The notes beneath the pieces were generated by a model. The model made no database searches. It was not told where the DNA came from and saw only the letters and a program-made list of their open reading frames with translations. Positions 53,304-62,355 of a stretch of DNA of 64,000 bases are shown here, in pieces. Source of the stretch: Bacillus sp. S3. Lineage in GTDB: Bacteria > Bacillota > Bacilli > Bacillales > Cytobacillaceae. The stretch is from assembly GCF_005154805.1 (NCBI RefSeq), contig NZ_CP039727.1, positions 1,051,501 to 1,115,500 on the forward strand, written 5' to 3'. The position numbers and the translations under genes are program-made. Position 1 is the first letter of the stretch. The number at the start of each line of letters is the position of its first letter.

Positions 53304-54145
53304 AAAAAATTGTTGTGGAAGGTCTCAAATATAAATATCCATTATCCAACACACTTGCCCTTGATAATCTTTCGTTTCAAGTGGATGAAGGAGAATTTAT
53401 CGGTATTATTGGAAAAAACTCAGCGGGTAAATCGACTTTGTGCCAAGCTCTTGTTGGATTGGTCCCTCATTTTTATAAAGGAGCGTATGGGGGTAAGCTT
53501 GTTGTAGACGGTCTGGAAGTGAAAAATCATGCCATTGCTGACATTGCCTTAAAGGTGGGAATGGTGTTTCAAAATCCATTTACCCAGGTGACGGGTTCGA
53601 GAATGACGGTATATGAGGAAATTGCCTTCGGGCTTGAGAATATGGGGTTACCTCGTTCCGAAATAATGAACCGGATTGATGAGGTGCTTGCCTTGTTAAA
53701 CATTGAACAGGTGAAGGAGCATAATCCCTTTGATTTATCTGGCGGGCAAATGCAGCGGTTGGCTATCGCCAGTATAATTGCAATGAAACCGGACATCCTT
53801 GTTTTGGATGAACCGACCTCCCAGCTGGACCCGGCAGGCTCTGAGGAAGTTTTTAGCGCAATTCGAAACTTAAGCGGACAGGGGATAACTGTCATTCTAG
53901 CTGAACATAAAATGGAGAAGATTGCCCGGTATTGCAATCGAGTTATACTGCTAAATGACGGAAAATTAGTGGATTTCGATTCTCCTGAGAAAGTTTTTTC
54001 TAGACAGGACCTTGAGGAACAAGGGGTAACCGCACCTGTGTATACGAGAGTTTGTAAAGCTTTGGGTGTGAAGAAGGCTGCCTCGGATTTTTATCCTGTA
54101 ACCTTGGAGGATGCGGAAATGGCATTAAGGGGGCGGATGGGATGA
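53300..54145 (+). CDS. ecfA1: ECF transporter ATPase A
   Basis: 281 residues from ATG 53300 (TTGGAGG upstream). Walker A GKNSAGKST, signature LSGGQMQR, Walker B LVLDEPTSQLD, H-loop EHKMEK, all intact, so this is the catalytically competent partner. C-terminal extension (about 240-281) as in EcfA. It shares 4 bp with the next ATPase gene. Confidence 0.9.
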   Translation: MKKIVVEGLKYKYPLSNTLALDNLSFQVDEGEFIGIIGKNSAGKSTLCQALVGLVPHFYKGAYGGKLVVDGLEVKNHAIADIALKVGMVFQNPFTQVTGSRMTVYEEIAFGLENMGLPRSEIMNRIDEVLALLNIEQVKEHNPFDLSGGQMQRLAIASIIAMKPDILVLDEPTSQLDPAGSEEVFSAIRNLSGQGITVILAEHKMEKIARYCNRVILLNDGKLVDFDSPEKVFSRQDLEEQGVTAPVYTRVCKALGVKKAASDFYPVTLEDAEMALRGRMG

Positions 54146-54939
54146 TTAAGGTAACAGATCTTTCGTTTTCCTATAAAAAGGACGGTCCACGGGTTCTTTC
54201 CGGACTAAATTTAGAGTTCGACCAGCGTTCGACGGCAATTATTGGTCAAAATGGTGCCGGAAAGACGACGTTTGTGAAACTGCTGAAAGGCCTTTTAAAA
54301 CCAGATAAAGGGGAAATAATGATACATGGTTTCGATGCAAACTTGAAGACCGCTGCAGAGACAGCAAGGACAATTGGTCTCGTATTTCAAAATCCAAATG
54401 ACCAAATCTTTAAACGAACGGTCTTAGAAGAAGTGATGTTTGGCCCGCTGAATATTAAGATGGGGAAACATACGGCGGAGAAGCAAGCGATTAAAGCCCT
54501 GAAAATGGTCGAGCTCGAAGATAAACGGGAGATGAATCCCCATGATTTGAGTTTATCGGAAAAGAAGCTGCTTTGCATTGCCTCTGTTGTGGCAATGGAT
54601 ACGGACATCATTATCTTTGACGAACCGACAATTGCACAGGATCATTATGGTAAGGAACAGATCCGGCAAATCATCCAAGCCTTGAAGGAAAAAAATAAAT
54701 TGGTCATGACCATTATTCATGACATGGACTTTGTCGCAGAAAATTTTGAACGGACAATTGTCTTTAACGAAGGGAAAGTCCTCCTAGATGGAGACACAAG
54801 ATACGTATTCTCACAGAGAGAAACCCTAAACAAAGCCAAAGTCGAACCACCGGGCATCACCCAGCTCGCAGAAAAACTCGGCATAAAAAACACTATACTG
54901 ACTATTGACGAGTTAATAAGGGTGTCAGGCACCATGTGA
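54142..54939 (+). CDS. ecfA2: ECF transporter ATPase A' with degenerate signature motif
   Basis: 265 residues. Walker A GQNGAGKTT, Walker B IIFDEPTIAQD and H-loop IIHDMDF are fine, but the signature reads LSLSEKK where LSGGQxxR is expected. In a heterodimer, one weak signature makes the partner's ATP site inactive or slow; the other ATPase is intact. The final residues RVSGTM and the stop codon are supplied by the palindromic repeat that begins inside the gene at 54921. Confidence 0.88.
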   Translation: MIKVTDLSFSYKKDGPRVLSGLNLEFDQRSTAIIGQNGAGKTTFVKLLKGLLKPDKGEIMIHGFDANLKTAAETARTIGLVFQNPNDQIFKRTVLEEVMFGPLNIKMGKHTAEKQAIKALKMVELEDKREMNPHDLSLSEKKLLCIASVVAMDTDIIIFDEPTIAQDHYGKEQIRQIIQALKEKNKLVMTIIHDMDFVAENFERTIVFNEGKVLLDGDTRYVFSQRETLNKAKVEPPGITQLAEKLGIKNTILTIDELIRVSGTM

Positions 54940-54963
54940 AAATTTCACATGGTGCCTGACACC
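54921..54963. repeat. 43-bp perfect palindromic repeat, copy D
   Basis: Identical arms to copy A (GGTGTCAGGCACC...), followed by a T-rich stretch. It overlaps the end of the ECF A' gene and provides its stop codon; also a likely terminator of the ECF operon. Confidence 0.9.
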
Positions 54964-55120
54964 CTTTTCTTTATTAGTAAGTTAGGAGTTGTGTTTAATG
55001 AATTTTGCCATATAATAGAGGTAGGGACTATGTTCACGAAATTGTCAAAATTACAATATAGATAACGTTTATGTAGGTTAATTTAAAATTAGATCAGTAT
55101 TAATCAAGGGGGAGAAGGAA

Positions 55121-55342
55121 GTGTTCAGAGCGGCGATTGCGGGTGTTGTAGGGTTTATTTTGATTTTTATCGAGTCGATGATTGTCATGAAGCTAAAGGG
55201 GTTCGCGACAATAGAATTTGGCGGGATGGCCCCGTTTATTAACGTCTGGGCGATGAATTTCTTTTTTGTCTTTGCCATCCTCACCCAATTAACCAATTGG
55301 TACGCAAACAAAGAAAGCCTTAAAGAAGATAATAGCTTTTAA
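55121..55342 (+). CDS. Small membrane protein (73 aa)
   Basis: 73 residues, GTG start with GGGGGAGAAGG upstream. Two membrane helices (about 5-24, and 42-63) separated by a KGFATIEFGGMAP loop. I do not recognise the family. Ended by a strong convergent terminator. Confidence 0.6.
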   Translation: MFRAAIAGVVGFILIFIESMIVMKLKGFATIEFGGMAPFINVWAMNFFFVFAILTQLTNWYANKESLKEDNSF

Positions 55343-55399
55343 AAAAAAGGATGAATCAAAAGGGTCATACATCAAACCCGAATGATTCATCCTTTTTTT
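55342..55399. terminator. Convergent terminator with 17-bp arms
   Basis: AAAAAAAGGATGAATCA and its exact complement around a loop with GGG/CCC pairing; A/T tracts at both ends, so it works in both directions for the 73-aa gene and psuG. Confidence 0.9.
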
Positions 55400-55401
55400 C
55401 T

Positions 55402-55441
55402 CTAGGTCAAACGCCGCTGACCAAGGCGCTTCCACTTTTCT
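55402..55441 (-). repeat. Bacillus-type intergenic repeat, copy 2 (short)
   Basis: On the minus strand reads AAAAGTGGAAGCGCCTTGGTCAGCGGCG in outline, matching the first 40 bases of the repeat at 2166-2222; its end touches the psuG stop. Confidence 0.6.
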
Positions 55442-55442
55442 A

Positions 55443-56357
55443 TTATTTTAATGATTCAAAGTGTACGGCAATTTTTGCCCCAACGACCGCGTTATTTTTA
55501 ACAAGTGCTATGTTGGAATCCAGGCTTTTTCCGCCTGTTAGTTCTTTGACTTTTCCTAATAGGAATGGTGTAACATTTTTGCCGGAAATATGTTGTTCCT
55601 CTGCCTCCTTCAATGCCGTTTCGATTACATCGGTAATTGTCTTTTCATCCATCGCATATTCTTCTGGAATGGGATTAGCAATAACTGCTCCACCCTTAAG
55701 TTTTAAGTCCCATTTTGCTTTTAAGGTAGCGGCTACTGTTTCCACATCATCAGCGCGGAAATTGACAGGGAACTCACTTGTTCTAGTATAGAAGGCAGGA
55801 AGGACATCTGTTTGATAGCCCATTACCGGCACCCCCTTTGTTTCAAGGTATTCCATAGTTAAGCCTAAATCTAAAATTGATTTTGCTCCGGCGCAAATAA
55901 CCGCTACATTTGTTTGTGCTAATTCTTCAAGGTCAGCTGAAATGTCCATTGATGTTTCGGCACCGCGGTGAGCACCGCCGATTCCGCCGGTAACAAAGAT
56001 ATGAATGTCGGCCAATTCTGCACAAATCATTGTTGCCGCAACAGTTGTGGCCCCTTTTTTCTTTGTTGCCAGTAAATAGGCTAAATCACGGCGTGACGCT
56101 TTAGCAACATCAGAACTCTTTCCGAACATTTCTAGTTCTTCATCTGATAAACCGATTTTTATTTTTCCATCTAAAATGGCAATTGTTGCTGGGACCGCAC
56201 CGTTATCACGTATAATTTGTTCTACCTCACGAGCTGTTTTCACATTTTGCGGATATGGCATGCCGTGAGAAATAATCGTTGATTCTAAAGCAACAACCGG
56301 TTTTCCTTGTTCTTTAGCAGCGCGTACTTCTTCGGATAATGTAATGTACTCTTTCAT
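55443..56357 (-). CDS. psuG: Pseudouridine-5'-phosphate glycosidase
   Basis: 304 residues; family signatures include [17 protein letters not shown] with the catalytic-type E25, [40 protein letters not shown] with its lysine, and [10 protein letters not shown]. It reversibly splits pseudouridine-5'-phosphate into uracil and ribose-5-phosphate (C-C bond). Overlaps the kinase gene by 4 bp, so one operon, psuK-psuG. It allows RNA-derived pseudouridine to be used as carbon source or uracil. Confidence 0.93.
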   Translation of the reverse strand: MKEYITLSEEVRAAKEQGKPVVALESTIISHGMPYPQNVKTAREVEQIIRDNGAVPATIAILDGKIKIGLSDEELEMFGKSSDVAKASRRDLAYLLATKKKGATTVAATMICAELADIHIFVTGGIGGAHRGAETSMDISADLEELAQTNVAVICAGAKSILDLGLTMEYLETKGVPVMGYQTDVLPAFYTRTSEFPVNFRADDVETVAATLKAKWDLKLKGGAVIANPIPEEYAMDEKTITDVIETALKEAEEQHISGKNVTPFLLGKVKELTGGKSLDSNIALVKNNAVVGAKIAVHFESLK

Positions 56358-57475
56358 GATAATTCCTCCATGTCTTTTTGAAGTTGTACTGGTGATAAAT
56401 CTTGGCGGACAGTATAGTTAGATTGCAACGTCTTTGAGGCATTAACCGCACCAGCTTTGGCGATCTCAGGTAAACTCTTTCCCTCAAGCCAGGAATAGAT
56501 AACTGCAGACGAAAAGGCATCACCCGCTCCGGTAACGTCGACGATTTCTTTTGTTTCAATCGAAGGAATATAGAATATACCTTCTTCGTTATTTCCAATC
56601 ATGGCGCCTTTTTTTCCATTGGTTATAACCACGTTTTCAATGCCAAGTGAAAGCCACTTTTCCAGTGCGTGTCTCCAAGATTCCTCAGAGTTTATTTCGC
56701 AGTTAAAATACATTTCAGACTCATCGCGGTTCGTAATTAACCATGTGATCCCTTCTAAGTTGTCAGGCAAACGGTTCATTTTTGGTGATGAAACTGGGAT
56801 TAGAACGATTGGCCGCTCATGATTTTGGGCAAAATGAGATAAAAATTGCAATGTTTCCTTTGGACAATTAAGATCGGCCACGATACATTTTGCACGACTC
56901 AGTAACAAATCCTGCTTTCGGAGCAGGTCAGGTGTGATTTCCTCATATACTTCCATATCAGCAAGTGCTATGATTAACTCTCCATCGGTGTCGAGGACGG
57001 CGGTGTAAGAGCCAGTCGACATTCCTGGGATTTGAGTCACATGGTCAAGGTTCATATAAAGTATCGATGATTCCGAAATAAACGACCAATCACTGTCTGC
57101 ACCGCTGGTTGTCAAAAGTGTTACATCTGTACCTAGACGCCCAAGATTTTCGGCAATGTTGCGAGCAACTCCACCCACACTTTGAGTGGATTGAATCGGA
57201 TTGGAAGTACCAAACTGGGCCTTTGTTTTTACATGGAATTTTCGATCGATATTGGCCCCTCCTATACAAATAACCTGTTGAGACTCATTTAAAACGTAGG
57301 CTCTGCCAATAATATGGCCTTTTCTCGTTAAGCCGGAAATAATATTGGCAACCGATGGCCGGGATAATCCTAAGATTTCAGCAAGCTCTTGTTGTGAAAT
57401 ATATGGATTTTTACGAATCAAATCGAATATCGTCTTTTCCTTTTCGGTCAATTTTTCAAAATCCCTATCAGCCAC
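56354..57475 (-). CDS. psuK: Pseudouridine kinase with N-terminal winged helix
   Basis: 373 residues from GTG 57475 (AGGGGTGG upstream); a frame reaching 57667 has no site. Residues about 1-60 form a winged helix ([37 protein letters not shown]), the rest a PfkB kinase: [25 protein letters not shown], and the catalytic [13 protein letters not shown]. It phosphorylates pseudouridine for PsuG. The built-in DNA-binding domain and the inverted repeat before the gene suggest that the kinase controls its own operon. Confidence 0.9.
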   Translation of the reverse strand: MADRDFEKLTEKEKTIFDLIRKNPYISQQELAEILGLSRPSVANIISGLTRKGHIIGRAYVLNESQQVICIGGANIDRKFHVKTKAQFGTSNPIQSTQSVGGVARNIAENLGRLGTDVTLLTTSGADSDWSFISESSILYMNLDHVTQIPGMSTGSYTAVLDTDGELIIALADMEVYEEITPDLLRKQDLLLSRAKCIVADLNCPKETLQFLSHFAQNHERPIVLIPVSSPKMNRLPDNLEGITWLITNRDESEMYFNCEINSEESWRHALEKWLSLGIENVVITNGKKGAMIGNNEEGIFYIPSIETKEIVDVTGAGDAFSSAVIYSWLEGKSLPEIAKAGAVNASKTLQSNYTVRQDLSPVQLQKDMEELS

Positions 57476-57489
57476 ATGCCCACCCCTCT

Positions 57490-57528
57490 CTTTAAACATA
57501 TGTTTATATAATGAACTTATGTTTAAAG
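57490..57528 (-). promoter_or_regulatory. Probable PsuK operator (inverted repeat)
   Basis: CTTTAAACATA (57490-57500) and its exact complement TATGTTTAAAG (57518-57528) with a 17-bp spacer, between the -10 box and the psuK ribosome site, where a bound protein would block initiation. Confidence 0.7.
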
Positions 57529-57558
57529 TATACGCTTGATAAATGAAAGCGTCAACAA
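57527..57558 (-). promoter_or_regulatory. psuKG promoter with cre site
   Basis: On the minus strand TTGACG (57555-57550), 17 bp, TATACT (57532-57527): near-consensus sigma-A promoter. Over the -35 box lies ATGAAAGCGTCAACAA (57543-57558, plus strand), a cre site with one mismatch, implying CcpA repression. Confidence 0.7.
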
Positions 57559-57640
57559 TTATCTTTCGTTTAGTTTTAACAATAATTTGAAATACATGAA
57601 TGATATTTTTTATGAATATGTCTTGATTTCTTGGCAATGC

Positions 57641-57683
57641 AAAAAGCACCGCCATTTGGCAAACCAAATTGGCGGTGCTTTTT
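57641..57683. terminator. Bidirectional terminator downstream of the pot operon
   Basis: 13-bp arms AAAAAGCACCGCC/GGCGGTGCTTTTT plus internal pairing TTTGG/CCAAA. It ends the minus-strand pot operon (last gene potD ends 57729). Confidence 0.88.
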
Positions 57684-57728
57684 CATGTTAGTAAACTTCA
57701 GAGGAAACCCTGCAAGAGCTCTAATTCC

Positions 57729-58802
57729 TTATTTACGGTGCATTTTAAATTGCAAAAATAGTTCATTGTAGTAGGCTAAGTTCCTTTTACCAAGGTTTTC
57801 GTATACTTCCAGTTTCTCTGTCAGCTCTGGGGATGGATAAAAGCGCTCATCCTTAACAACCTCTTTAGGCATAAATTTCAGTGCCTGCTTATTCGGTGTG
57901 GAATAGCCAACATAGTCAGTGTTCTTGGCGGCCACCTCCGGGTCAAGCATGAAATTAATAAATGTATGGGCCGCCTCAACATTTTTTGCTGTTTTTGGAA
58001 TCACCATATTATCAAACCAAAGGTTAGAACCTTCCTTTGGCACTACATAATCCAACTCTTCATTTTCTGACATAATCTCCGAAGCGTCGCCAGACCAAAC
58101 CAGGCCGACAGAAGCTTCTTCATTGGCGAGCAGCATCTTGATTTCATCGCCAACGATGGCCTTAACGTTTGGGGTTAGGGTGTCGAGCTTTTCTTTTGCC
58201 TCGATTAGATGCTGTTTATTGGTGTCATTAAGTGAATAGCCTAAACTATTCAATCCCATTCCCATTACTTCGCGTGCACCATCAATTAAGAGAATTTCAT
58301 TTTTTAATTCTGGGTCCCAAAGGTCATTCCAACTGGTAATTTTTTTACCATGGAGCATTTTCGGATTATAGACAATGCCCACGGTTCCCCAGAAATAGGG
58401 AATGGAATACTTATTTTCCGGATCAAATGGAAGATCCATAAACCGTTTGTCAATGTATTTTAAGTTTGGCAGTTTGGCGTGATCCAAAGGGATCAGCAAA
58501 TTCTCATGCCGCATTTTATCGATCATATATTCAGAAGGCACGGCAATGTCATAAGTCGTACCTCCTTGTTCAATCTTTGTCAGCATTGCTTCATTGGAAT
58601 CAAAGGTTTCATAGATCACTTTGATACCTGTTTCCTTTTCAAACTGCTTGATAAGATCTTCATCAATGTAATCTCCCCAGTTAAAAATCGTCAGCGTGTT
58701 GCCGCCTGAATAACCTTGGGACGTATTTAAACTGGATATTGCAAGTAATAGGACTGCCGATGCAAGGGCGATTACGAGAAAAAAACGAACTAGCTTGTTC
58801 AT
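57729..58802 (-). CDS. potD: Spermidine/putrescine-binding protein
   Basis: 357 residues; extracellular solute-binding fold with family motifs FNWGDYIDEDLIKQFEKETGIKV, YDIAVPSEYMIDKM, and WFDNMVIPKTAKNVEAA. N-terminal hydrophobic segment (about 5-25) has no lipobox cysteine (LLLAISSLNTS), so it is either secreted or held by an uncleaved helix, unlike a standard lipoprotein. Last gene of potABCD; overlaps potC by 4 bp. Confidence 0.9.
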   Translation of the reverse strand: MNKLVRFFLVIALASAVLLLAISSLNTSQGYSGGNTLTIFNWGDYIDEDLIKQFEKETGIKVIYETFDSNEAMLTKIEQGGTTYDIAVPSEYMIDKMRHENLLIPLDHAKLPNLKYIDKRFMDLPFDPENKYSIPYFWGTVGIVYNPKMLHGKKITSWNDLWDPELKNEILLIDGAREVMGMGLNSLGYSLNDTNKQHLIEAKEKLDTLTPNVKAIVGDEIKMLLANEEASVGLVWSGDASEIMSENEELDYVVPKEGSNLWFDNMVIPKTAKNVEAAHTFINFMLDPEVAAKNTDYVGYSTPNKQALKFMPKEVVKDERFYPSPELTEKLEVYENLGKRNLAYYNELFLQFKMHRK

Positions 58803-59605
58803 TGCTTTCGAGCCCCCATTCCATTAACTTTGTTACGCTGTGTAATAAAGTAATAAATCACCACAAGCAGCATTGTAAATAGGAATAAGAGTGCTGATAA
58901 CGCGTTAATATTCAAGGAAATTCCGCGGCGTGCTAAGGAATAAATTTCAACCGATAGCGTGGAAAAACCATTGCCCGTGACAAAAAAAGTAACCGCGAAA
59001 TCATCGAATGAATAGGTTAACGCCATAAAAAATCCCGCAAATATTCCTGGGTTGATAAAAGGAATAATCACCTTTGTCAGTACATTCCACCGGCTTGCAC
59101 CAAGATCCCTGGCCGCATCGATTAACGTCGGACTCATCTCCATTAATTTTGGCAGTACCATTAAGACAACAATTGGAATGCTAAAAGCGATATGGGATAA
59201 TAGCACCGAGTAGAAGCCAAGTTTGACTCCAGCCATTGTGAACAAAATTAAAAACGAAGCGCCAATGATGACATCAGGGCTGACGATGAGTACGTTGTTT
59301 AGCGAAAGCAGTGAATTCTTGGTTTGTCTTTTTTTCGCCTGATGAATGGCCAGAGCCCCAAGGACACCTATAATGGTAGATATGAGTGCCGATAATAAAG
59401 CAACAACCACCGTATTCAGAACGATGATCAGGAGCCGGGTATCCTGAAAAAGTTCTCTGTACCAATCGAGTGAAAAGCCTTTAAAAGCGTACATCGTTTC
59501 TCCACTGTTGAAGGAGAAGATGACAAGAAAGAAAATGGGTGCATACAGGATAAAAAAGATCACCAATAAAAATACCTTTGATAAGGGTGTAATTTTATTC
59601 TCCAC
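58799..59605 (-). CDS. potC: Spermidine/putrescine permease
   Basis: 268 residues. Start GTG 59605 chosen because GAGGTG lies six bases upstream; GTG 59614 would be inside it. Six membrane helices and the binding-protein-dependent permease loop DAARDLGASRWNVLTKVIIPFINPG (EAA motif). Pairs with PotB to form the channel. Confidence 0.9.
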   Translation of the reverse strand: MENKITPLSKVFLLVIFFILYAPIFFLVIFSFNSGETMYAFKGFSLDWYRELFQDTRLLIIVLNTVVVALLSALISTIIGVLGALAIHQAKKRQTKNSLLSLNNVLIVSPDVIIGASFLILFTMAGVKLGFYSVLLSHIAFSIPIVVLMVLPKLMEMSPTLIDAARDLGASRWNVLTKVIIPFINPGIFAGFFMALTYSFDDFAVTFFVTGNGFSTLSVEIYSLARRGISLNINALSALLFLFTMLLVVIYYFITQRNKVNGMGARKQ

Positions 59606-59606
59606 G

Positions 59607-60416
59607 TTAGACACCTCGCTTTCTGGTATTCGTTACAATCATAATGAAAACCATGATAATAATTAAAAAGACGGCAATGGTCGATCCCATTCCCCAGTCC
59701 CGGGTTACAAGGAATTGCTGCTCAATCGCGGTTCCCAAGGTGATGACACGGTTTCCGGCAATTAATCTTGTCAGCATGAACAAGGAAAGTGCCGGGATAA
59801 AGACCACCTGACAGCCTGATTTCACTCCGTCAATCGTTAATGGAAAGATAACGCGGCGAAAGGTGGTCCATTTCGAAGCCCCTAAGTCGTTGGCCGCATC
59901 CAACAAAGTCGGATTTAATTCATTCAATGAATTAAAGATCGGTAAAATCATAAAGGGGATAAAAATATATACCGACACAAACACAAAGCTAAAATCAGTA
60001 AATAAGATTTGCTGTGCCCCAATTCCAATCATTTTTAAAAAGCTGTTCGCAGCCCCATAAGTACCAAAAATACCAAGGAAGGCATAGGCTTTTAACAATA
60101 AATTAATCCAGGACGGAACAATGATTAATAAAAGCCATAGTTGTTTATGCCTCGTTTTTGTTAATAAATAGGCTGTAGGATAAGCAATCAACAACGAAAA
60201 AGCAGTAATTAAAAAGGCATACCAAAACGAGCTTAGAGTCATCTTTAAATACACCGGTGTGAAAAACTTCTGATAATTCGCAAGTGTTGCATGTCCCTCG
60301 ATATCAAAGAAGGAATAGTAAAGTACAAGAAAAATGGGTGCGACGACAAATAGAACAATCCAAAGGAAGTATGGAAGCATATACAAATTGCGTGTGTGTT
60401 TATTTTCCATTGGCAT
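59607..60416 (-). CDS. potB: Spermidine/putrescine permease
   Basis: 269 residues; six membrane helices, EAA loop [28 protein letters not shown] 60416 is used, with ATG 60410 possible. It overlaps potA by 17 bp. Same transport complex as PotC. Confidence 0.9.
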   Translation of the reverse strand: MPMENKHTRNLYMLPYFLWIVLFVVAPIFLVLYYSFFDIEGHATLANYQKFFTPVYLKMTLSSFWYAFLITAFSLLIAYPTAYLLTKTRHKQLWLLLIIVPSWINLLLKAYAFLGIFGTYGAANSFLKMIGIGAQQILFTDFSFVFVSVYIFIPFMILPIFNSLNELNPTLLDAANDLGASKWTTFRRVIFPLTIDGVKSGCQVVFIPALSLFMLTRLIAGNRVITLGTAIEQQFLVTRDWGMGSTIAVFLIIIMVFIMIVTNTRKRGV

Positions 60417-61509
60417 CTACATCCGTATAGGCTTCTAAGCGCCGGTCAAATTCTTCTTCCGTCTCCCCGAGCCGCATAACATGAATGGCTTCCGGATCAA
60501 AATAAAGCCCGATTTTATCGCCCACAGTAGCCTTTTTCGTTGAATGGACCAGCCATTCATTCCCGTCGTGATCATAACAGCTAATCTCATAATGAACACC
60601 GCGGAATAATTGCGAATCAACACGGACCTGAAGCTTGCCGCGATCCAATGTCGTAATTTCCAAATCCTCTGGGCGAATGACCACTTCAACCGGCTCATTT
60701 TTGTTCAGACCTTGGTCGACACACTCGAACTCCCTGCCGACAAATTCTACTCGGTAATCTTCCATCATTCTGCCGTTCACAATATTGGACTCCCCAATAA
60801 AGTCAGCAACAAAGCGGTTGATCGGTTCATCGTAAATATCTGTCGGTGTGCCGCTCTGTTGAATTTTCCCTTTATTGATGACAAAAATCTCATCAGACAT
60901 TGCCAAAGCTTCCTCTTGGTCATGTGTAACGAAGATAAAGGTAATACCAAGTCGCCGCTGCAATTCACGAAGCTCATATTGCATTTCCGTCCGTAGTTTT
61001 AAATCTAAAGCGGATAATGGTTCGTCTAGAAGGATAACTTCCGGCTCATTCACAATGGCACGCGCGATAGCTACACGCTGGCGCTGACCACCGGACATTT
61101 CTCTGATTTCCCGCGTTTCATAGCCCTTTAGGTTCACAAAGCTGAGTGCTTCCTGTACCTTCCGTTCTATTTCAGCATTCTTCATTTTTTTAATCCGCAA
61201 TCCAAATGCCACATTTTCAAACACATTTAAATGGGGAAAAAGGGCGTAATCTTGAAACACGGTATTGACCTGCCGTTTATTAGCAGGGACATGATTAATT
61301 TTTTTACCATTAAAAAGAATTTCTCCTTGGGAGGCCTCAGTAAATCCGGCGATTAATCGTAAGATCGTCGTCTTGCCACAGCCTGAAGGACCAAGCAGTG
61401 TATAAAATTTCCCCCGCTCAATTTCAAAACTAACGTCATTCAGAACGGGAGGGTCGTTGTCATATTGTTTTGTTACATCTATAAATTGAATAATAGCGTT
61501 GTTCTGCAT
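60400..61509 (-). CDS. potA: Spermidine/putrescine ABC transporter ATPase
   Basis: 369 residues. Walker [10 protein letters not shown], signature MSGGQRQR, Walker [12 protein letters not shown]-loop VTHDQEEAL, then a TOBE domain (about 280-355) typical of PotA. First gene of potABCD. AGGAGGTAAC before the ATG. In bacilli potA is often followed by these exact genes. Confidence 0.93.
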   Translation of the reverse strand: MQNNAIIQFIDVTKQYDNDPPVLNDVSFEIERGKFYTLLGPSGCGKTTILRLIAGFTEASQGEILFNGKKINHVPANKRQVNTVFQDYALFPHLNVFENVAFGLRIKKMKNAEIERKVQEALSFVNLKGYETREIREMSGGQRQRVAIARAIVNEPEVILLDEPLSALDLKLRTEMQYELRELQRRLGITFIFVTHDQEEALAMSDEIFVINKGKIQQSGTPTDIYDEPINRFVADFIGESNIVNGRMMEDYRVEFVGREFECVDQGLNKNEPVEVVIRPEDLEITTLDRGKLQVRVDSQLFRGVHYEISCYDHDGNEWLVHSTKKATVGDKIGLYFDPEAIHVMRLGETEEEFDRRLEAYTDVDANGK

Positions 61510-61639
61510 AGTTACCTCCTTTAATACCTTAATCCTTATTGTTCCATTCGGGAATCATTATACAGGAAGAGCCTGAAAATTCAATTCCTCTTTCCCTTAA
61601 CTATAAAAAAACTTGAGAAATAGGGAAGTCACAATAAAA

Positions 61640-61678
61640 AAAAGCGCCTTATACTCATGGAGAGTAAAAGGCGCTTTT
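61640..61678. terminator. Terminator after the DoxX gene
   Basis: AAAAGCGCCTT/AAGGCGCTTTT with an inner TACTC/GAGTA pairing; A/T tracts on both sides. Confidence 0.85.
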
Positions 61679-61684
61679 CATTTG

Positions 61685-62197
61685 TTATGCAGTTCGTTTT
61701 AGCGTTTTGTCACCTTTAAATGCAGCTCTGCGGATGAATGGGATTACCCAGCGGTCAAGACCAAAGCGGCCAGCGTTCAATCCTGCAAAAAGAATAATCG
61801 CTCCGATGAATAGGTCTGTTGGAATATGAGATACTGTACCAGCTAAGAAGAAAGAAAAGTTCATTACAATACCGAAAAACGCTGCTGCTGTAGTTAAACA
61901 TCCAAGAATAAGTCCTAATCCGATTAGAAATTCCCCAAGAGGGACAATCGTATTGAAAATATCAACGTTTGGTAAGGCAAATCCTTTAAGAAATTCAACA
62001 TACCAGCCATAAACTACACTGCCATCTGGACCTTTTACCGGGTTTGCAATGACTGCTTTTAAATATCCAGAAGCGTCAAAAGCTCCGCTTGAAAGCTTCC
62101 CCCAACCAGCCGTTAACCAAGAATAACCAAGAAATAAACGAATAACTGTCAAAAGTGCTGCGGCAACTTTGTTTTCTCTTAACCAATTGACTACCAT
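61685..62197 (-). CDS. DoxX family membrane protein
   Basis: 170 residues from ATG 62197, nine bases after AAGGGG; the ATG at 62206 overlaps that site. Four membrane helices; RLFLGYSWLTAGWGKLSSGAFDASGYLK and VPLGEFLIGLGLILG are DoxX signatures (thiosulfate:quinone oxidoreductase small-subunit-like). In Firmicutes these relate to quinone or thiol redox balance; the substrate here is unknown. Confidence 0.82.
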   Translation of the reverse strand: MVVNWLRENKVAAALLTVIRLFLGYSWLTAGWGKLSSGAFDASGYLKAVIANPVKGPDGSVVYGWYVEFLKGFALPNVDIFNTIVPLGEFLIGLGLILGCLTTAAAFFGIVMNFSFFLAGTVSHIPTDLFIGAIILFAGLNAGRFGLDRWVIPFIRRAAFKGDKTLKRTA

Positions 62198-62355
62198 GTG
62201 AAACATCCCCTTGTTAATTAAGTTTTATATATTAAGTACACTGTTAATATATCAAATTTATCTCAAGAATAGGGTAATTTGTTCAACAGTTCACATATCT
62301 GTAAAAATGATTTGAACAATTTGTTACATGAAGGTGTGGGAAAGCTTTATTTATA

